Source: DASTPP01 sp035762175
GTDB taxonomy: Bacteria; Myxococcota_A; Polyangia; Polyangiales; Polyangiaceae
Direction of reading: 5' to 3'
NCBI GenBank assembly: GCA_035762175.1
Contig: DASTPP010000279.1
Coordinates: 3,554 to 67,553, forward strand
Length of the DNA: 64,000 nucleotides
Position 1 is the stretch's first letter. Every line of letters begins with the position of its first letter. Positions 42,591-51,087 of the stretch are shown in pieces. The position numbers and the translations under genes are program-made. The notes beneath the pieces were generated by a model. It was not told the origin of the DNA and searched no databases. It saw only the letters and a program-made list of their open reading frames with translations.

Positions 42591-42747
42591 GACGATCGCC
42601 TCCGAAACCTTGCGGCCCTTCGCCGGCCGCGTGCCTTGCTTGCCCGAGCCGGGAGCGCCCCCCGCGGGGCGCCCCGGCCCGCCGAAACGGGCGCGCCGCC
42701 GCGGGGCGCCTCGGCTCGCCGGAACGAGCCCGCCCCCGCGGGGCGCC

Positions 42748-43221
42748 TCAGCTCGCCGAAACGAACTTGCCCCCCGCCGAGCGCAGGACCTCGCGCACCT
42801 CGCGCTCGCGCGCCTCGTCGACCTCGACCGCGACGATGATGCCGCCTTCGCTCACCTGGCTGGTGATCGCGTGCGCCTCCTTGTCGCCGACGCCGCTGCC
42901 GATCAGGGCGCCGAGCAGGCTGCCGCCGATGCCCCCCGCGCTCGCGCCCGCCAGCAGGGCCGCGAGCGGGCCCGCCGCCGCGAACGCGCCGACCGCCGCG
43001 AGCCCCACCACCACGGCGCCGAGGCTGCCGCCCACCGCCGCGCCCTTGGCCGTGCGGTCGCCCTCGTGGGCGAGCCCGTCCGGCGACTCTTGCTTGTTCA
43101 GGGTCGCGTCGGACATCGCGACCGAGATGTGGTCCCTGTCGAAGCCGTACCGCAGGAGCGACTCGACGCCCGCCCGGGCGGCCGCCGAATCGACGAACAG
43201 AGCGTTCACCAGTCTAGCCAT
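42748..43221 (-). CDS. Glycine-zipper stress protein, paralogue B
   Basis: 157 residues from ATG 43221, with a strong GGAGGG upstream. Same order as paralogue A: LVNALFVDSAAARAGVESLL, DHISVAMSDATL, glycine-zipper segments (AVGGSLGAVVVGLAAVGAFA, GASAGGIGGSLLGALIGSGV) and a C-terminal IIVAVEVDEAREREVREVLR. It follows the YihY/BrkB gene by 16 bases and precedes paralogue A by 157 bases, so the three genes probably form a stress-related operon. Confidence 0.8.
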   Translation of the reverse strand: MARLVNALFVDSAAARAGVESLLRYGFDRDHISVAMSDATLNKQESPDGLAHEGDRTAKGAAVGGSLGAVVVGLAAVGAFAAAGPLAALLAGASAGGIGGSLLGALIGSGVGDKEAHAITSQVSEGGIIVAVEVDEAREREVREVLRSAGGKFVSAS

Positions 43222-43237
43222 GGTCCCTCCGAACCTC

Positions 43238-44227
43238 TTACTGAGCGTGCGTTGCAACGCCCGGGCCAGGGCCCCCCGCGCCCGCCGCCTCGCCCGCGCC
43301 GTCGCGGTCGCACGAGCCGAACGTGCGCGCGTACACCTGGGTGAACTCGGCGCCGAAGAAGAAGACGTTCGCCGAGTAGTAGAGCCACGCGAGCAGCACC
43401 GCGAGCGAGCCGGCCGCGCCGTAGGTCGACGCGAGCGTGCTGCGGGCGAAGTAGACCGAGAGCGCCGCGCGCCCCAGCGTGAAGAGCCCCGCCGTCACCG
43501 CCGCGCCCACCCACACGTCGCGCCAGCGCACGCGCGCGCGCGGCAGCACCTTGAAGAGCAGCGCGAAGAGCACCGCCACGAGCGCGAACGAGAGCGGGTA
43601 GCCGAGCGCCCGCGCCAGCCACGCCGAGGCCGGCGTCCAGAGCCGCCCGAGCGTGTCGGTCGTCGCCTCGAGCAACGTGTTCGCCACCAGCGAGGCGAGC
43701 AGCAAGAGCCCCACCAAGAGCACCGCCCCGAACGCCGTCGCCCGCTCGCGCAGCGCCTGCCGCAGGCCCGAGCTCTTCACGGGCGGCACGTTCCACACGA
43801 TGTCGAGCGAGCGCTGCAGCTCGCCGAAGACCCCCGTCGCGCTCAGCACCATCGCCCCCACGCTCAGCAGCGTCGCCACGAGCGAGGCGCCCGGCTGGCT
43901 CACACGCTCGACCGCCGTGCCCACGAGCTCGGCCGCCTGCGGCCCCGCCATCAGCGCCACCTGGCGCATGGCCTCCTCGCGCACCTCGGCCCGCCCCAGC
44001 ACGAAGCCCCCGATCGCGACCGCGAGCACGATCACCGGGGCGAGCCCGAAGGCCGAGTAGTAGGCGAGCGCCGCGGCCAAGGTCGAGGCGTTGTCGCGGT
44101 CCCATTCGTCGTACGTCTCGCGCAGCAAGCCCCAGAGCGCCCGCAGGCGCGAGCGCCGGGCAGGCCTCGCCGCCCGCGCCGGGGGCGCGCCCCTTGCCGC
44201 GGCATTTTGCCTCGCTTCGAGGGCCAT
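43238..44227 (-). CDS. YihY/virulence factor BrkB family membrane protein
   Basis: 329 residues from ATG 44227. Six hydrophobic helices with the family signature: NASTLAAALAYYSAFGLAPV near the N-terminus, LSATGVFGELQRSLDIVWNV, and late TYGAAGSLAVLLAWLYYSAN followed by VFFFGAEFTQVYAR. YihY/BrkB proteins are widespread inner-membrane proteins, proposed transporters or anchors; the older ribonuclease BN label is wrong. First gene of the stress-type operon. Confidence 0.93.
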   Translation of the reverse strand: MALEARQNAAARGAPPARAARPARRSRLRALWGLLRETYDEWDRDNASTLAAALAYYSAFGLAPVIVLAVAIGGFVLGRAEVREEAMRQVALMAGPQAAELVGTAVERVSQPGASLVATLLSVGAMVLSATGVFGELQRSLDIVWNVPPVKSSGLRQALRERATAFGAVLLVGLLLLASLVANTLLEATTDTLGRLWTPASAWLARALGYPLSFALVAVLFALLFKVLPRARVRWRDVWVGAAVTAGLFTLGRAALSVYFARSTLASTYGAAGSLAVLLAWLYYSANVFFFGAEFTQVYARTFGSCDRDGAGEAAGAGGPGPGVATHAQ

Positions 44228-44236
44228 TTCTCGCTA

Positions 44237-44278
44237 CCTTTGCAGGGCTCGCACCGAACGCGCATTCACCCTGCAAGG
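44237..44278. promoter_or_regulatory. Inverted repeat in the divergent YihY/NDH-2 intergenic region
   Basis: TTTGCAGGG and CCCTGCAAG arms (44239-44247, 44269-44277) are separated by 21 bases and lie directly in front of the YihY-type gene. A weak -24/-12-like match overlaps the proximal arm on the minus strand. It may be an operator or activator site for either gene. The remaining DNA to 44603 shows nothing else recognisable. Confidence 0.45.
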
Positions 44279-44603
44279 CCCCTGACTCGCCCCCCCCGAG
44301 GGCGTTCGGTCGCGCTCGCCTCGTGGGGCAAAACGTCTCAACGAACGGCGCTGCCCCAAGCCGGGGCTCGCTCGACCGAACGAGCTCTTCGCCCCCCTTC
44401 GCGCTCGACGCCGGCGCCCGCCCTGCCCCGTCTCCGGGGCCCGCGCCCGGGGCCACGACGACCGCGGCGCCGGCGCCCCAACCCTGGCCCCGGCCCGCCC
44501 TCGACCCTAGAGAAGGGTCGCCGCCCACCGCGAGCGCCTATCCCACGCGAGCCACTTCGGCGGCGCCCGGCCCGGGTGAGACGCCGTCGATGACGCGACC
44601 CCG

Positions 44604-44619
44604 TGGCACGGACGCTGCA
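44604..44619 (+). promoter_or_regulatory. -24/-12 (sigma-54) promoter of the NDH-2 gene
   Basis: TGGCACG-GACG-CTGCA, one base from consensus. Predicted transcript start near 44630, 14 bases before ATG 44644, which decides between that start and the earlier in-frame ATG at 44590. Confidence 0.68.
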
Positions 44620-44643
44620 CTGCGGCAGAGCCCCCAACCTACC

Positions 44644-46071
44644 ATGGAACCTACGACCCAGCCCCCTCACGTCGTCATTCTGGGCGCCGGCTTCGGCGGG
44701 CTCGCCGCCGCGCGGGCCCTCGCGCGCGCGCCGGTGCGCATCACGCTGGTCGACCGCAGCAACCACCACCTCTTTCAGCCCCTGCTCTACCAGGTCGCGA
44801 CGGCGGGCCTCTCGCCGGCCGACATCGCGGCCCCCGTGCGCTCGATCTTGCGCCGGCAGCGCAACGTGCAGGTCTTGATGGGCGAGGTGACGGGCGTCGA
44901 CCGGGCGTCGAAGCGGGTGCTGCTCGCGAACGACGTGGGGCCCTCGTTCCTCGAGTACGATTATTTGGTCGTCGCGACCGGGGCGCGCCACGCCTACTTC
45001 GGCCGCGACGACTGGGAGCCCTACGCGCCCGGGCTGAAGACGGTCGAAGACGCGACCGAGATCCGTCGCCGCATTTTGAGCGCGTTCGAGTCGGCCGAGT
45101 TCGCGAGCGACCCGGCCGAGGTGCGGCGCTGGCTGACCTTCGTCATCGTCGGCGCGGGGCCCACGGGGGTCGAGCTCGCGGGCGCGATCGCCGAGCTGGC
45201 GCGGCGCGCGCTCGCCGAAGACTTTCGCACCATCGACCCGCGCTCGACGCGCGTCCTGCTGGTCGAGGGCGGCCCGCGGGTGCTCGGCGCGCTGCCCGAA
45301 ACGATGGGGCGCAAGGCCGAGGGCGAGCTCGCGCGGCTCGGGGTCGAGGTGCTGAAGAACGCGCGCGTGACGGACGTGAACGAGCGCGGCGTCACGGTCG
45401 GCGACCAGACGATCGAGGCGGGCACCGTGCTCTGGGCGGCGGGCGTGCGCGCCTCGCCGGCGGGCCGCTGGCTCGGCGCGCCGGTCGACCGCGTGGGCAA
45501 GGTGCACGTGCTCGCCGACTGCTCGCTCCCCGACAACCCCGAGATTTTCGTCATCGGCGACGCGGCCCACTACGAGCACGGGGGCGAGCAGCTGCCCGGC
45601 GTCGCCCCCGTCGCCATGCAGCAGGGCCGCTACGTCGCCCGCGTCATCGGCGCGCGGGCGCGCGGCTACGAGTCGCCCGGCCCCTTTCGTTACGTCGACA
45701 AGGGCGACCTCGCCACGGTCGGCCGCCTCTACGCCGTCGGCGCGTACAAGAACGTCTTCTTCAGCGGCCTCATCGGCTGGCTCGTCTGGGCCGTCGTGCA
45801 CGTCTATTACCTCGCCAGCCTGCGCAACCGCGTCGTGGTGTTGCTGCAGTGGGCCTGGGCGTACGTGACCTACCAGCGCGGCGCGCGCCTCATCGTCGGC
45901 CACGCCCCGCCGCCGCCGCCCCCGCGCCCCTCGAAGCGCGAGCCCGCCCCCGCCACCTCGGCGCTCACCCCCGCGCGCCCGCCCGCGCCGGCCGCCCTGC
46001 TCACCCCCCCCCGCGAGCGCCCGGCGCCCAGCCCGATGGCCGACGGCGGCGCGCGACCCGCGGCGCCCTGA
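44644..46071 (+). CDS. Type II NADH dehydrogenase (NDH-2 family)
   Basis: 475 residues from ATG 44644. FAD-binding fold HVVILGAGFGGLAAARALAR at the N-terminus, family motif HHLFQPLLYQVATAGLSPAD, second dinucleotide fold FVIVGAGPTGVELAGAIAEL for NADH, then TVLWAAGVRASP and IFVIGDAAHYE, which closes the FAD site. A C-terminal segment (NVFFSGLIGWLVWAVVHVYY) is the membrane-binding helix of NDH-2. It oxidises NADH and reduces quinone without pumping protons. The last 60 residues are a Pro/Ala-rich tail. A sigma-54-type promoter suggests conditional expression. Confidence 0.92.
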   Translation: MEPTTQPPHVVILGAGFGGLAAARALARAPVRITLVDRSNHHLFQPLLYQVATAGLSPADIAAPVRSILRRQRNVQVLMGEVTGVDRASKRVLLANDVGPSFLEYDYLVVATGARHAYFGRDDWEPYAPGLKTVEDATEIRRRILSAFESAEFASDPAEVRRWLTFVIVGAGPTGVELAGAIAELARRALAEDFRTIDPRSTRVLLVEGGPRVLGALPETMGRKAEGELARLGVEVLKNARVTDVNERGVTVGDQTIEAGTVLWAAGVRASPAGRWLGAPVDRVGKVHVLADCSLPDNPEIFVIGDAAHYEHGGEQLPGVAPVAMQQGRYVARVIGARARGYESPGPFRYVDKGDLATVGRLYAVGAYKNVFFSGLIGWLVWAVVHVYYLASLRNRVVVLLQWAWAYVTYQRGARLIVGHAPPPPPPRPSKREPAPATSALTPARPPAPAALLTPPRERPAPSPMADGGARPAAP

Positions 46072-46209
46072 CGCCGGCACGCCCGCACGCGGCGCCGCGC
46101 GTGCCGGCGGTGCGCCGACGGCGGCGCGCGGCCTGCGGCGCCCTGACGCCGGAGCGCGCGAGAGGTGCGCGCCCGGAGCGCGAGAACGATCGCGACCGAA
46201 GGGCCCCAG

Positions 46210-46229
46210 AAAAACGGCTAGCTCAAGCC
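46210..46229 (-). terminator. Possible terminator of the tRNA-Ser pair
   Basis: On the minus strand GGCT-TGAGCT-AGCC is followed by CG and TTTTT, 42 bases past the last tRNA. The stem is short. Confidence 0.45.
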
Positions 46230-46268
46230 CCCGCCCGGGGTCGGCGCGTCAGCCCGGCGGTTCGCGTC

Positions 46269-46357
<89 letters not shown>

Positions 46358-46404
46358 AATGCGAGGTCTGACTCGGCCGTTGAGGGGGACGGCTAGAGCA
46401 GCGG

Positions 46405-46491
46405 CGGAGAGAGTGGGATTCGAACCCACGGTACCCTTGCAGGCACACCTGATTTCGAATCAGGCACCTTCGGCCACTCGGTCATCTCTCC
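46405..46491 (-). tRNA. tRNA-Ser (anticodon CGA)
   Basis: 87 bases on the minus strand, 47 bases upstream of the other tRNA-Ser. Acceptor stem GGAGAGA/TCTCTCC, anticodon stem CCTGA/TCAGG with loop TTCGAAA (anticodon CGA, reads UCG, a very common serine codon in this window), long variable arm, T-loop GGTTCGAATCC. The two tRNAs are probably cotranscribed and related by duplication. Confidence 0.97.
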
Positions 46492-46552
46492 GCCGGCGAA
46501 CTTGGCAAATACGCCGCGTCCGGTCAAGCCCCATCCTCGCACCCGACCCCCG

Positions 46553-46641
46553 GGGCCCGCGCGACGCCTGGCGCGGGCTTCTCCCCGCGCTGACGGTACA
46601 GCGACGACGAAGGGGGCCCGCGCGACGCCTGGCGCGGGCCC
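46553..46641. repeat. Two copies of a 25-bp hairpin-forming repeat
   Basis: GGGCCCGCGCGACGCCTGGC and following bases occur at 46553-46577 and again at 46614-46638. Each copy folds as CCCGCGC-loop-GCGCGGG. They lie just upstream of the tRNA-Ser pair; the rest of 46492-46816 holds no recognised gene. Confidence 0.7.
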
Positions 46642-46816
46642 CGCCCCCACCCGCCCCGGGCCCGCCCGGGCGCAGGGCGCGAGGGGGCCTCGCCCCGAGG
46701 CCGGGGGCGCCCCACGAGTAAGGGCGGCGAGCGCGCGGCCCGCCGGCGGCCCGCCCCCGGCGCGGGGGCCCCTTCGCCGGCTCAGGCCGCCCAGCCCGGC
46801 CGGTCACCGCGGGGCC

Positions 46817-47605
46817 TCAGAACTCGAGCGCGAGGCCGGTGACCCAGGTCGAGGTGCCGACGCGCATCTGGGGCTTCGACTCGAGCAGGTCGCCGAGATC
46901 GTTGCGCATCCATTCGATGTACGCGTACGTGTTGTTGACGCCCACGCTCTTGTCCATCGAGTGGGCGGCGGAAGGGTCGATGACGTCGAGCAGGAAGGCG
47001 GCGCCGAGGGCGTAGTGCGGGCCCCACGAGCGGCCCCGGCCCTCGACGCCGTCGCGGGTGACGACGCCCGTCGAGATGCTCGACGACCAGAGGGCGAAGC
47101 CGAGGCCCGCCTTGGCGTAGGGCACGAGGGGGACGCCGTACTCGCGCGCGAGGTAGTCGGCGCGCAGCACGCCGACCGCGTACATGGGCATGATGACGAG
47201 CGTCGTGTCTTCGCCCGATCGATCGGTGGTGCTGTTGAGCACGAAGGCCTTGGCGCTGCGGCTCGAGCGCGACCAGCCGAAGCCGGGCCCGAAGGTGCCG
47301 ACGAAGGGGATGCGCACCGCCTGCCAGTCGAACTCGAAGCCGAAGTGAAACCCCTTGCCCTTGCCGAAGGTGCGCCGGAAGGGCCGGTCGGCCTCGGGCA
47401 GGCTCTCGAACTCGCTCTCGCTGTCGATCTCGGGCCGGTAGGGGCCGAAGCGCAGCTCGAAGGCGAAGTTCTGGGGCGAGTCGAAGCGCGAGGGGTCGCG
47501 CGTGGCGAGGTAGCCGCCGGTGTCGTCGCTCTGGGCGCGCGCCTCGGGCGCGAAGAGCGTGAGCGCGGCGAGGGCGCCGAGGGGCACGAGAGTCTTGAGG
47601 TTCAC
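46817..47605 (-). CDS. Outer-membrane beta-barrel protein (MXAN_2562-like)
   Basis: 262 residues from GTG 47605 (GGAGACC upstream). Signal peptide LKTLVPLGALAALTLFAPEA, then alternating beta strands (FAFELRFGPYRPEIDSE, FHFGFEFDWQAVRIPFVG, YALGAAFLLDVIDP) and a last strand STWVTGLALEF ending in Phe, the usual barrel signal. Length, strand sequence and the preceding MYXO-CTERM gene match the MXAN_2562 family of myxobacterial barrels. The start overlaps the stop of that gene (GTGA, 47602-47605), so the two products are probably made in fixed ratio and act together at the outer membrane. Confidence 0.8.
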   Translation of the reverse strand: MNLKTLVPLGALAALTLFAPEARAQSDDTGGYLATRDPSRFDSPQNFAFELRFGPYRPEIDSESEFESLPEADRPFRRTFGKGKGFHFGFEFDWQAVRIPFVGTFGPGFGWSRSSRSAKAFVLNSTTDRSGEDTTLVIMPMYAVGVLRADYLAREYGVPLVPYAKAGLGFALWSSSISTGVVTRDGVEGRGRSWGPHYALGAAFLLDVIDPSAAHSMDKSVGVNNTYAYIEWMRNDLGDLLESKPQMRVGTSTWVTGLALEF

Positions 47606-48996
47606 GAGGGTCTCCGGCGGAGGACGAACGCGAGGGCGAAGGTGCCGAGGGCCGCGAGCGAGGCGAGCGCGCCGAAGGCGCGCCCGGGCGCCGAGACGCT
47701 GCAGTAGCCGCCGCCGGCATCGCCGCCGGCCCTTCGGTAGAGCCGATAGAAGTCGTCGACGGGCTTGGGCTGCACGCACGCCAGCTCGGAGAGGACGCCG
47801 GGGTTGCCCACAAGGTCGGTCGCCACTATGCCAACGCGGTAGTAGACGCCGTTGTCGACGTCGTCGGACGTGTACGCCGTGTCGGCGGCGTTCGCGGTGC
47901 TGCCGCAGTCAAATTCGGCAACGGGCGGCTTGCCCGCCTCGAGCTTGGGTTCCTGCTCGCCGCCGCCCCCCGAGCCCGTATCGCCCCCGCTGCCGGCGGC
48001 GCCCGCCGTCTGCGCCGCCGCGTACGACCAGGCACCGAGCCGGGAGGCGACGCGCGCGCCGCCGGTGCCTGCGTCCCCACCGGTGCCGCCGGTGCCATCG
48101 GTGCCGCCCGTACCGCCGGTGCCGCCCCGCCCGCCGGCGGTGCCGCCCGAGCCCCCGTCGCCCGCGTCGGCGGTGCCGCCCGAGCCCCCGTCGCCCGCGC
48201 CGCCGCCGTCGCCCGCGCCCCCGGCGCCTTGCGCGCCCGTCGACGCGTTGCACTCGGCCTCGGAGTCCACACGCTGGCAGTAAAATTGGTACTTGCCGAT
48301 GGCGCCCGGGATCGGGGTCCACGAGAAGTTGACGGTGCCCTCGCCGGCCGACGCGCTCTTGAGCACGGGGGCGTCCGGGCCGCGGGTGTCGACCTGCATG
48401 GTGTACGTGGCGGTCGGCGCGTTCGGCGCGTTCGCCGCGCCCAAGGCGACGACGAAGTACAGGGTGTAGGCGATGGCGTTGTCGGAGGTCTGCACCGGGC
48501 TCGACCCCGACGCGTGGTCGACGCAGTCTTGGTTGACGCCCTGGTTCTCGGTGTCACGAATGAATGAGCGCGCCGTCTTGCCGTGGATCACGTCCTGCAC
48601 GCGAATCGGTATTTCGAACGCCTGCTCGGGGAAGGACGTGAACGTCTTGACCTTCCAGCAGACGTTGGCGAGCGACTGGCGGTTGGTCGGGTTGGTGCAG
48701 TCGTCGGTCTGCGAGGCCCAGACCTCGAACGAGTAGCCCTGCAGGCCGGTCTGCGTGCCCTGAAAGTAGAAGACGTCGCCGCTCTGGCCGTCGGGCTCGT
48801 CGCCGTAGAGGCAGTCGTCGCGGCTGACGACGTAGGTGAGCTTCGCGTCTTGGCCTTGCTCGCGGAAGGGCGCCTTTCGTCTGAGAACGTCGACGCCGAC
48901 GAGTTGGAAGTTCTGCGCCTCGGCCCGCCCCGGCGCCATCGCCCAAAGAAAGCCGACCCCCGCAGCCAGCAGCCCCAACGCCCGCCGTCGAATCAT
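47602..48996 (-). CDS. MYXO-CTERM-anchored surface protein (MXAN_2561-like)
   Basis: 464 residues from ATG 48996. Signal peptide RRRALGLLAAGVGFLWAMAP. A beta-rich N-terminal part (FQLVGVDVLRRKAPFREQGQ, LTYVVSRDDCLYGDEPD, several Cys pairs), a fibronectin-like segment (GTVNFSWTPIPGAIGKYQFY), a long Gly/Ala/Asp/Thr-rich repeat, and a MYXO-CTERM tail: GGGYCSVSAPGRAFG, a hydrophobic helix and RRRPS. In myxobacteria this tail directs export and cell-surface anchoring with processing at the Cys. The low-complexity Gly region is a probable spacer. Neighbour of the barrel protein above. Confidence 0.82.
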   Translation of the reverse strand: MIRRRALGLLAAGVGFLWAMAPGRAEAQNFQLVGVDVLRRKAPFREQGQDAKLTYVVSRDDCLYGDEPDGQSGDVFYFQGTQTGLQGYSFEVWASQTDDCTNPTNRQSLANVCWKVKTFTSFPEQAFEIPIRVQDVIHGKTARSFIRDTENQGVNQDCVDHASGSSPVQTSDNAIAYTLYFVVALGAANAPNAPTATYTMQVDTRGPDAPVLKSASAGEGTVNFSWTPIPGAIGKYQFYCQRVDSEAECNASTGAQGAGGAGDGGGAGDGGSGGTADAGDGGSGGTAGGRGGTGGTGGTDGTGGTGGDAGTGGARVASRLGAWSYAAAQTAGAAGSGGDTGSGGGGEQEPKLEAGKPPVAEFDCGSTANAADTAYTSDDVDNGVYYRVGIVATDLVGNPGVLSELACVQPKPVDDFYRLYRRAGGDAGGGYCSVSAPGRAFGALASLAALGTFALAFVLRRRPS

Positions 48997-49010
48997 CTTG
49001 CCCGCGTTTG

Positions 49011-49026
49011 AGCACGGCCCGTGCCA
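49011..49026 (-). promoter_or_regulatory. -24/-12-like element before the MYXO-CTERM gene
   Basis: Minus strand: TGGCACG-GGCC-GTGCT, nearly identical to 32399-32414 with flanks. The predicted transcript would start only about four bases before the ATG, and GCACGG/CCGTGC also makes it a palindrome, so it may be a regulator site instead of a promoter. Confidence 0.4.
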
Positions 49027-49151
49027 GGGCGCAAAGGGCGTGTCAGGCTCGTCGGGCGCCCGGCCGCCGCCCCTCCGCTCGCGACAAGTTGGCAGAGACC
49101 ATGGCAAGCTAGGGCCAAGCTGGCACGCCGCCACGAGACGCCGCCCCCCCC

Positions 49152-51026
49152 ATGCCCCCGCTCGACCCTACGGCCCTTTTGGGCTCGATCGTGCTCGGCG
49201 AGCACCGGCTCGACCGCATCACGCACACCGACCCCGTCCTTACCGTCTACGAGGCGACCTCGGTCGTCGATGGGGGGCCCTACACCGTCGCCCTGGCCCA
49301 CGAGGTGCCGGTCGAGACCTCGGCCGCCACGCTCGAGGCCGCGGTGCAGCGCGTCGGGCGCCAGGGCGGCGGGGGGGCGGGCCTCTTGCCGCTCTTGCAC
49401 GCGCGCGCCGTGCCCACCGAAGCCGGGCCCCGGCTCGGGGTGGTCCGGCGGGGGCGGGCCGGCTCGTCGCTCTTGACCCTGCTCGGCCGGGGCCCGCTCA
49501 CCGTCGCGCAGGTGACGCAGCTGCTCGCGCCGATCGCCGAGGCGCTCGGGCGCCTGCACGACGCGGGGCTCTTGCACGGCGCGGTCTCGGCCACCACGCT
49601 CGTGCACACCGAGCAGGGCTCGACGCTCGACCTCTTCGGCCTCTCGGCCGTCGCCGAGGTCGCCCACGGCGCGCTCGGCACGCGCGACGTCGTCGACCCG
49701 GCCTACCGTCCGCCCGAGCTCGCCTCGCAGGCGCCCACCACGCCCGGCCCGTGGACGGACGTGTACGGCCTCGCCCGCGTCGCCTCCGAGCTGCTCGCCG
49801 GGCGCCGCGCCACGATGGGCTCGGTCACCTCGACCGCCTCGGGCCTCGGGCAAGCCGACCTGGCCATTCCGTCGCCGCGGGCCCTCGGCGCGCTCGTGCC
49901 CGACCGGGTCGAGGCCGTCTTGCGGCGCGCGCTCGCGCCCTCGGCGGCGGCGCGGCCCGAAGACGTGCGCGAGATCCTGACGCTCTTGCGCGAGGCGTCG
50001 GCCGACCCGCTGCCCGCCGCGCCCCCCGCCTCGAGCGGGCGCCCCTCGTTCCCCGAGCCGCGCCTCTCGAGCCCGAACCTGTCCCCCGCCCCGCCCGCGC
50101 CCCTGCCCCCGCCGCCGGCCGCGCCTCCCCCGCCCCCCCGCGACCGCAGCCTCGCCTGGGCGCTCGGGCTCGGCGGGGCGCTCGTCGGGCTCACCCTGCT
50201 CGGCGGCGGCGCCTTCTTCTGGCTCAACCGCCCCGACGCGACGGCCGCCGCGCCCCCCGTCGCCTCGGCCCCGGCGCCCGGCCCGCTCGACCCGCCCGGC
50301 GCCGCGCCCGGTGGCCCCGCGCCCGGCCCCGCCACCACGCGCTTCGCCCCGGTCACGGGGCCCGCCGCGGGCGCCATCACCGCCGCCGACGCGGCGGCGC
50401 TCGTGCCGCTCTTCCCCGACGACGCGAGCCGCGGCGAGACTCGCGCGCCGGCGACGCTCGTCGTGTTCGGCGATCTGACCTGCCCCTTTACCGCGCGCTC
50501 GCTCGCGCTGGTGCCGCGGCTCGAGGCCCACTACGGCGCCGGCCTGCGCGTCGTCTTCAAGCACTACCCCCTGCCCGAGCATGCCCACGCCCGCGAGGCG
50601 GCCGAGGCGGCGGCGGCGGTGCGCGCGCGCGGCGGCAACGAGGCCTTCTGGAGGTTCGTCGAGGGCGCCATCCGCAGCCCCGAGACGCTCGACCCCGGGC
50701 GGCTCGAAGAGCTCGGCATCAAGGCCGGCGTGCCCGCGGGCACCGTCACCGAGGCCCTGCGCCAGCACAACGCCGCGGCCCCCGTCGAGCGCGACGTGCG
50801 CCTCGCCCGCCGGCTCGGCCTGCGCGGCACGCCGACGCTCTTTCTGAACGGGCGCCGGCTCGACGGGCAGCAGCCCTACAACACCCTCACCACGTGGATC
50901 GACGACGAGCAGAAGAACGTGCAGAAGGCGCAGCGCGCTGGCTCGCTCGGCGACAGCCTGTACGCGACGCGCGTGCGCACCAACGTCACGACGACCGAGG
51001 GCGACCGGCAGTCGGCCGCGCCGTAG
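49152..51026 (+). CDS. Pseudokinase-TM-DsbA-like fusion protein
   Basis: 624 residues from ATG 49152. Residues 1-285 follow the Hanks-kinase plan but have lost the catalytic residues: no glycine loop, no clear VAxK lysine (VALAHE), catalytic loop LLHGAVSATTLV instead of HRDxKxxN, and LDLFGLSAV instead of DFG; the helical lobe (PAYRPPELASQ, WTDVYGLARVASELLAG) is intact. Residues 290-330 are Pro-rich, about 333-357 are a membrane helix. From about 435 a thioredoxin/DsbA fold begins (LVVFGDLTCPFTARSLALVP), with CPFT (444-447) instead of CxxC, and includes the cis-Pro segment LGLRGTPTLFLNGRRL. The DsbA part should face the periplasm. A regulatory sensor linking envelope redox to a cytoplasmic pseudokinase is plausible but unproven. 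Confidence 0.88.
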   Translation: MPPLDPTALLGSIVLGEHRLDRITHTDPVLTVYEATSVVDGGPYTVALAHEVPVETSAATLEAAVQRVGRQGGGGAGLLPLLHARAVPTEAGPRLGVVRRGRAGSSLLTLLGRGPLTVAQVTQLLAPIAEALGRLHDAGLLHGAVSATTLVHTEQGSTLDLFGLSAVAEVAHGALGTRDVVDPAYRPPELASQAPTTPGPWTDVYGLARVASELLAGRRATMGSVTSTASGLGQADLAIPSPRALGALVPDRVEAVLRRALAPSAAARPEDVREILTLLREASADPLPAAPPASSGRPSFPEPRLSSPNLSPAPPAPLPPPPAAPPPPPRDRSLAWALGLGGALVGLTLLGGGAFFWLNRPDATAAAPPVASAPAPGPLDPPGAAPGGPAPGPATTRFAPVTGPAAGAITAADAAALVPLFPDDASRGETRAPATLVVFGDLTCPFTARSLALVPRLEAHYGAGLRVVFKHYPLPEHAHAREAAEAAAAVRARGGNEAFWRFVEGAIRSPETLDPGRLEELGIKAGVPAGTVTEALRQHNAAAPVERDVRLARRLGLRGTPTLFLNGRRLDGQQPYNTLTTWIDDEQKNVQKAQRAGSLGDSLYATRVRTNVTTTEGDRQSAAP

Positions 51027-51056
51027 CGCGCCGGCCCCGACGCCCGGCCGGCGCGC
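51026..51056. terminator. Perfect 11-bp stem between convergent genes
   Basis: GCGCGCCGGCC (51026-51036) pairs with GGCCGGCGCGC (51046-51056), loop of nine bases. The left arm begins at the last base of the upstream TAG stop. Confidence 0.7.
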
Positions 51057-51087
51057 CAGCCACGGCTCGAAGCAGCGCGCGGCGGGC

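Noticed and set aside
42621..42636. AGGCACG-CGGC-CGGCG before stress-protein paralogue A
   Set aside because: GG and GC are spaced correctly but the -12 box is poor; expected by chance in such GC-rich DNA.
49121..49136. TGGCACG upstream of the pseudokinase gene
   Set aside because: The GC of the -12 element is not at the required ten-base spacing.
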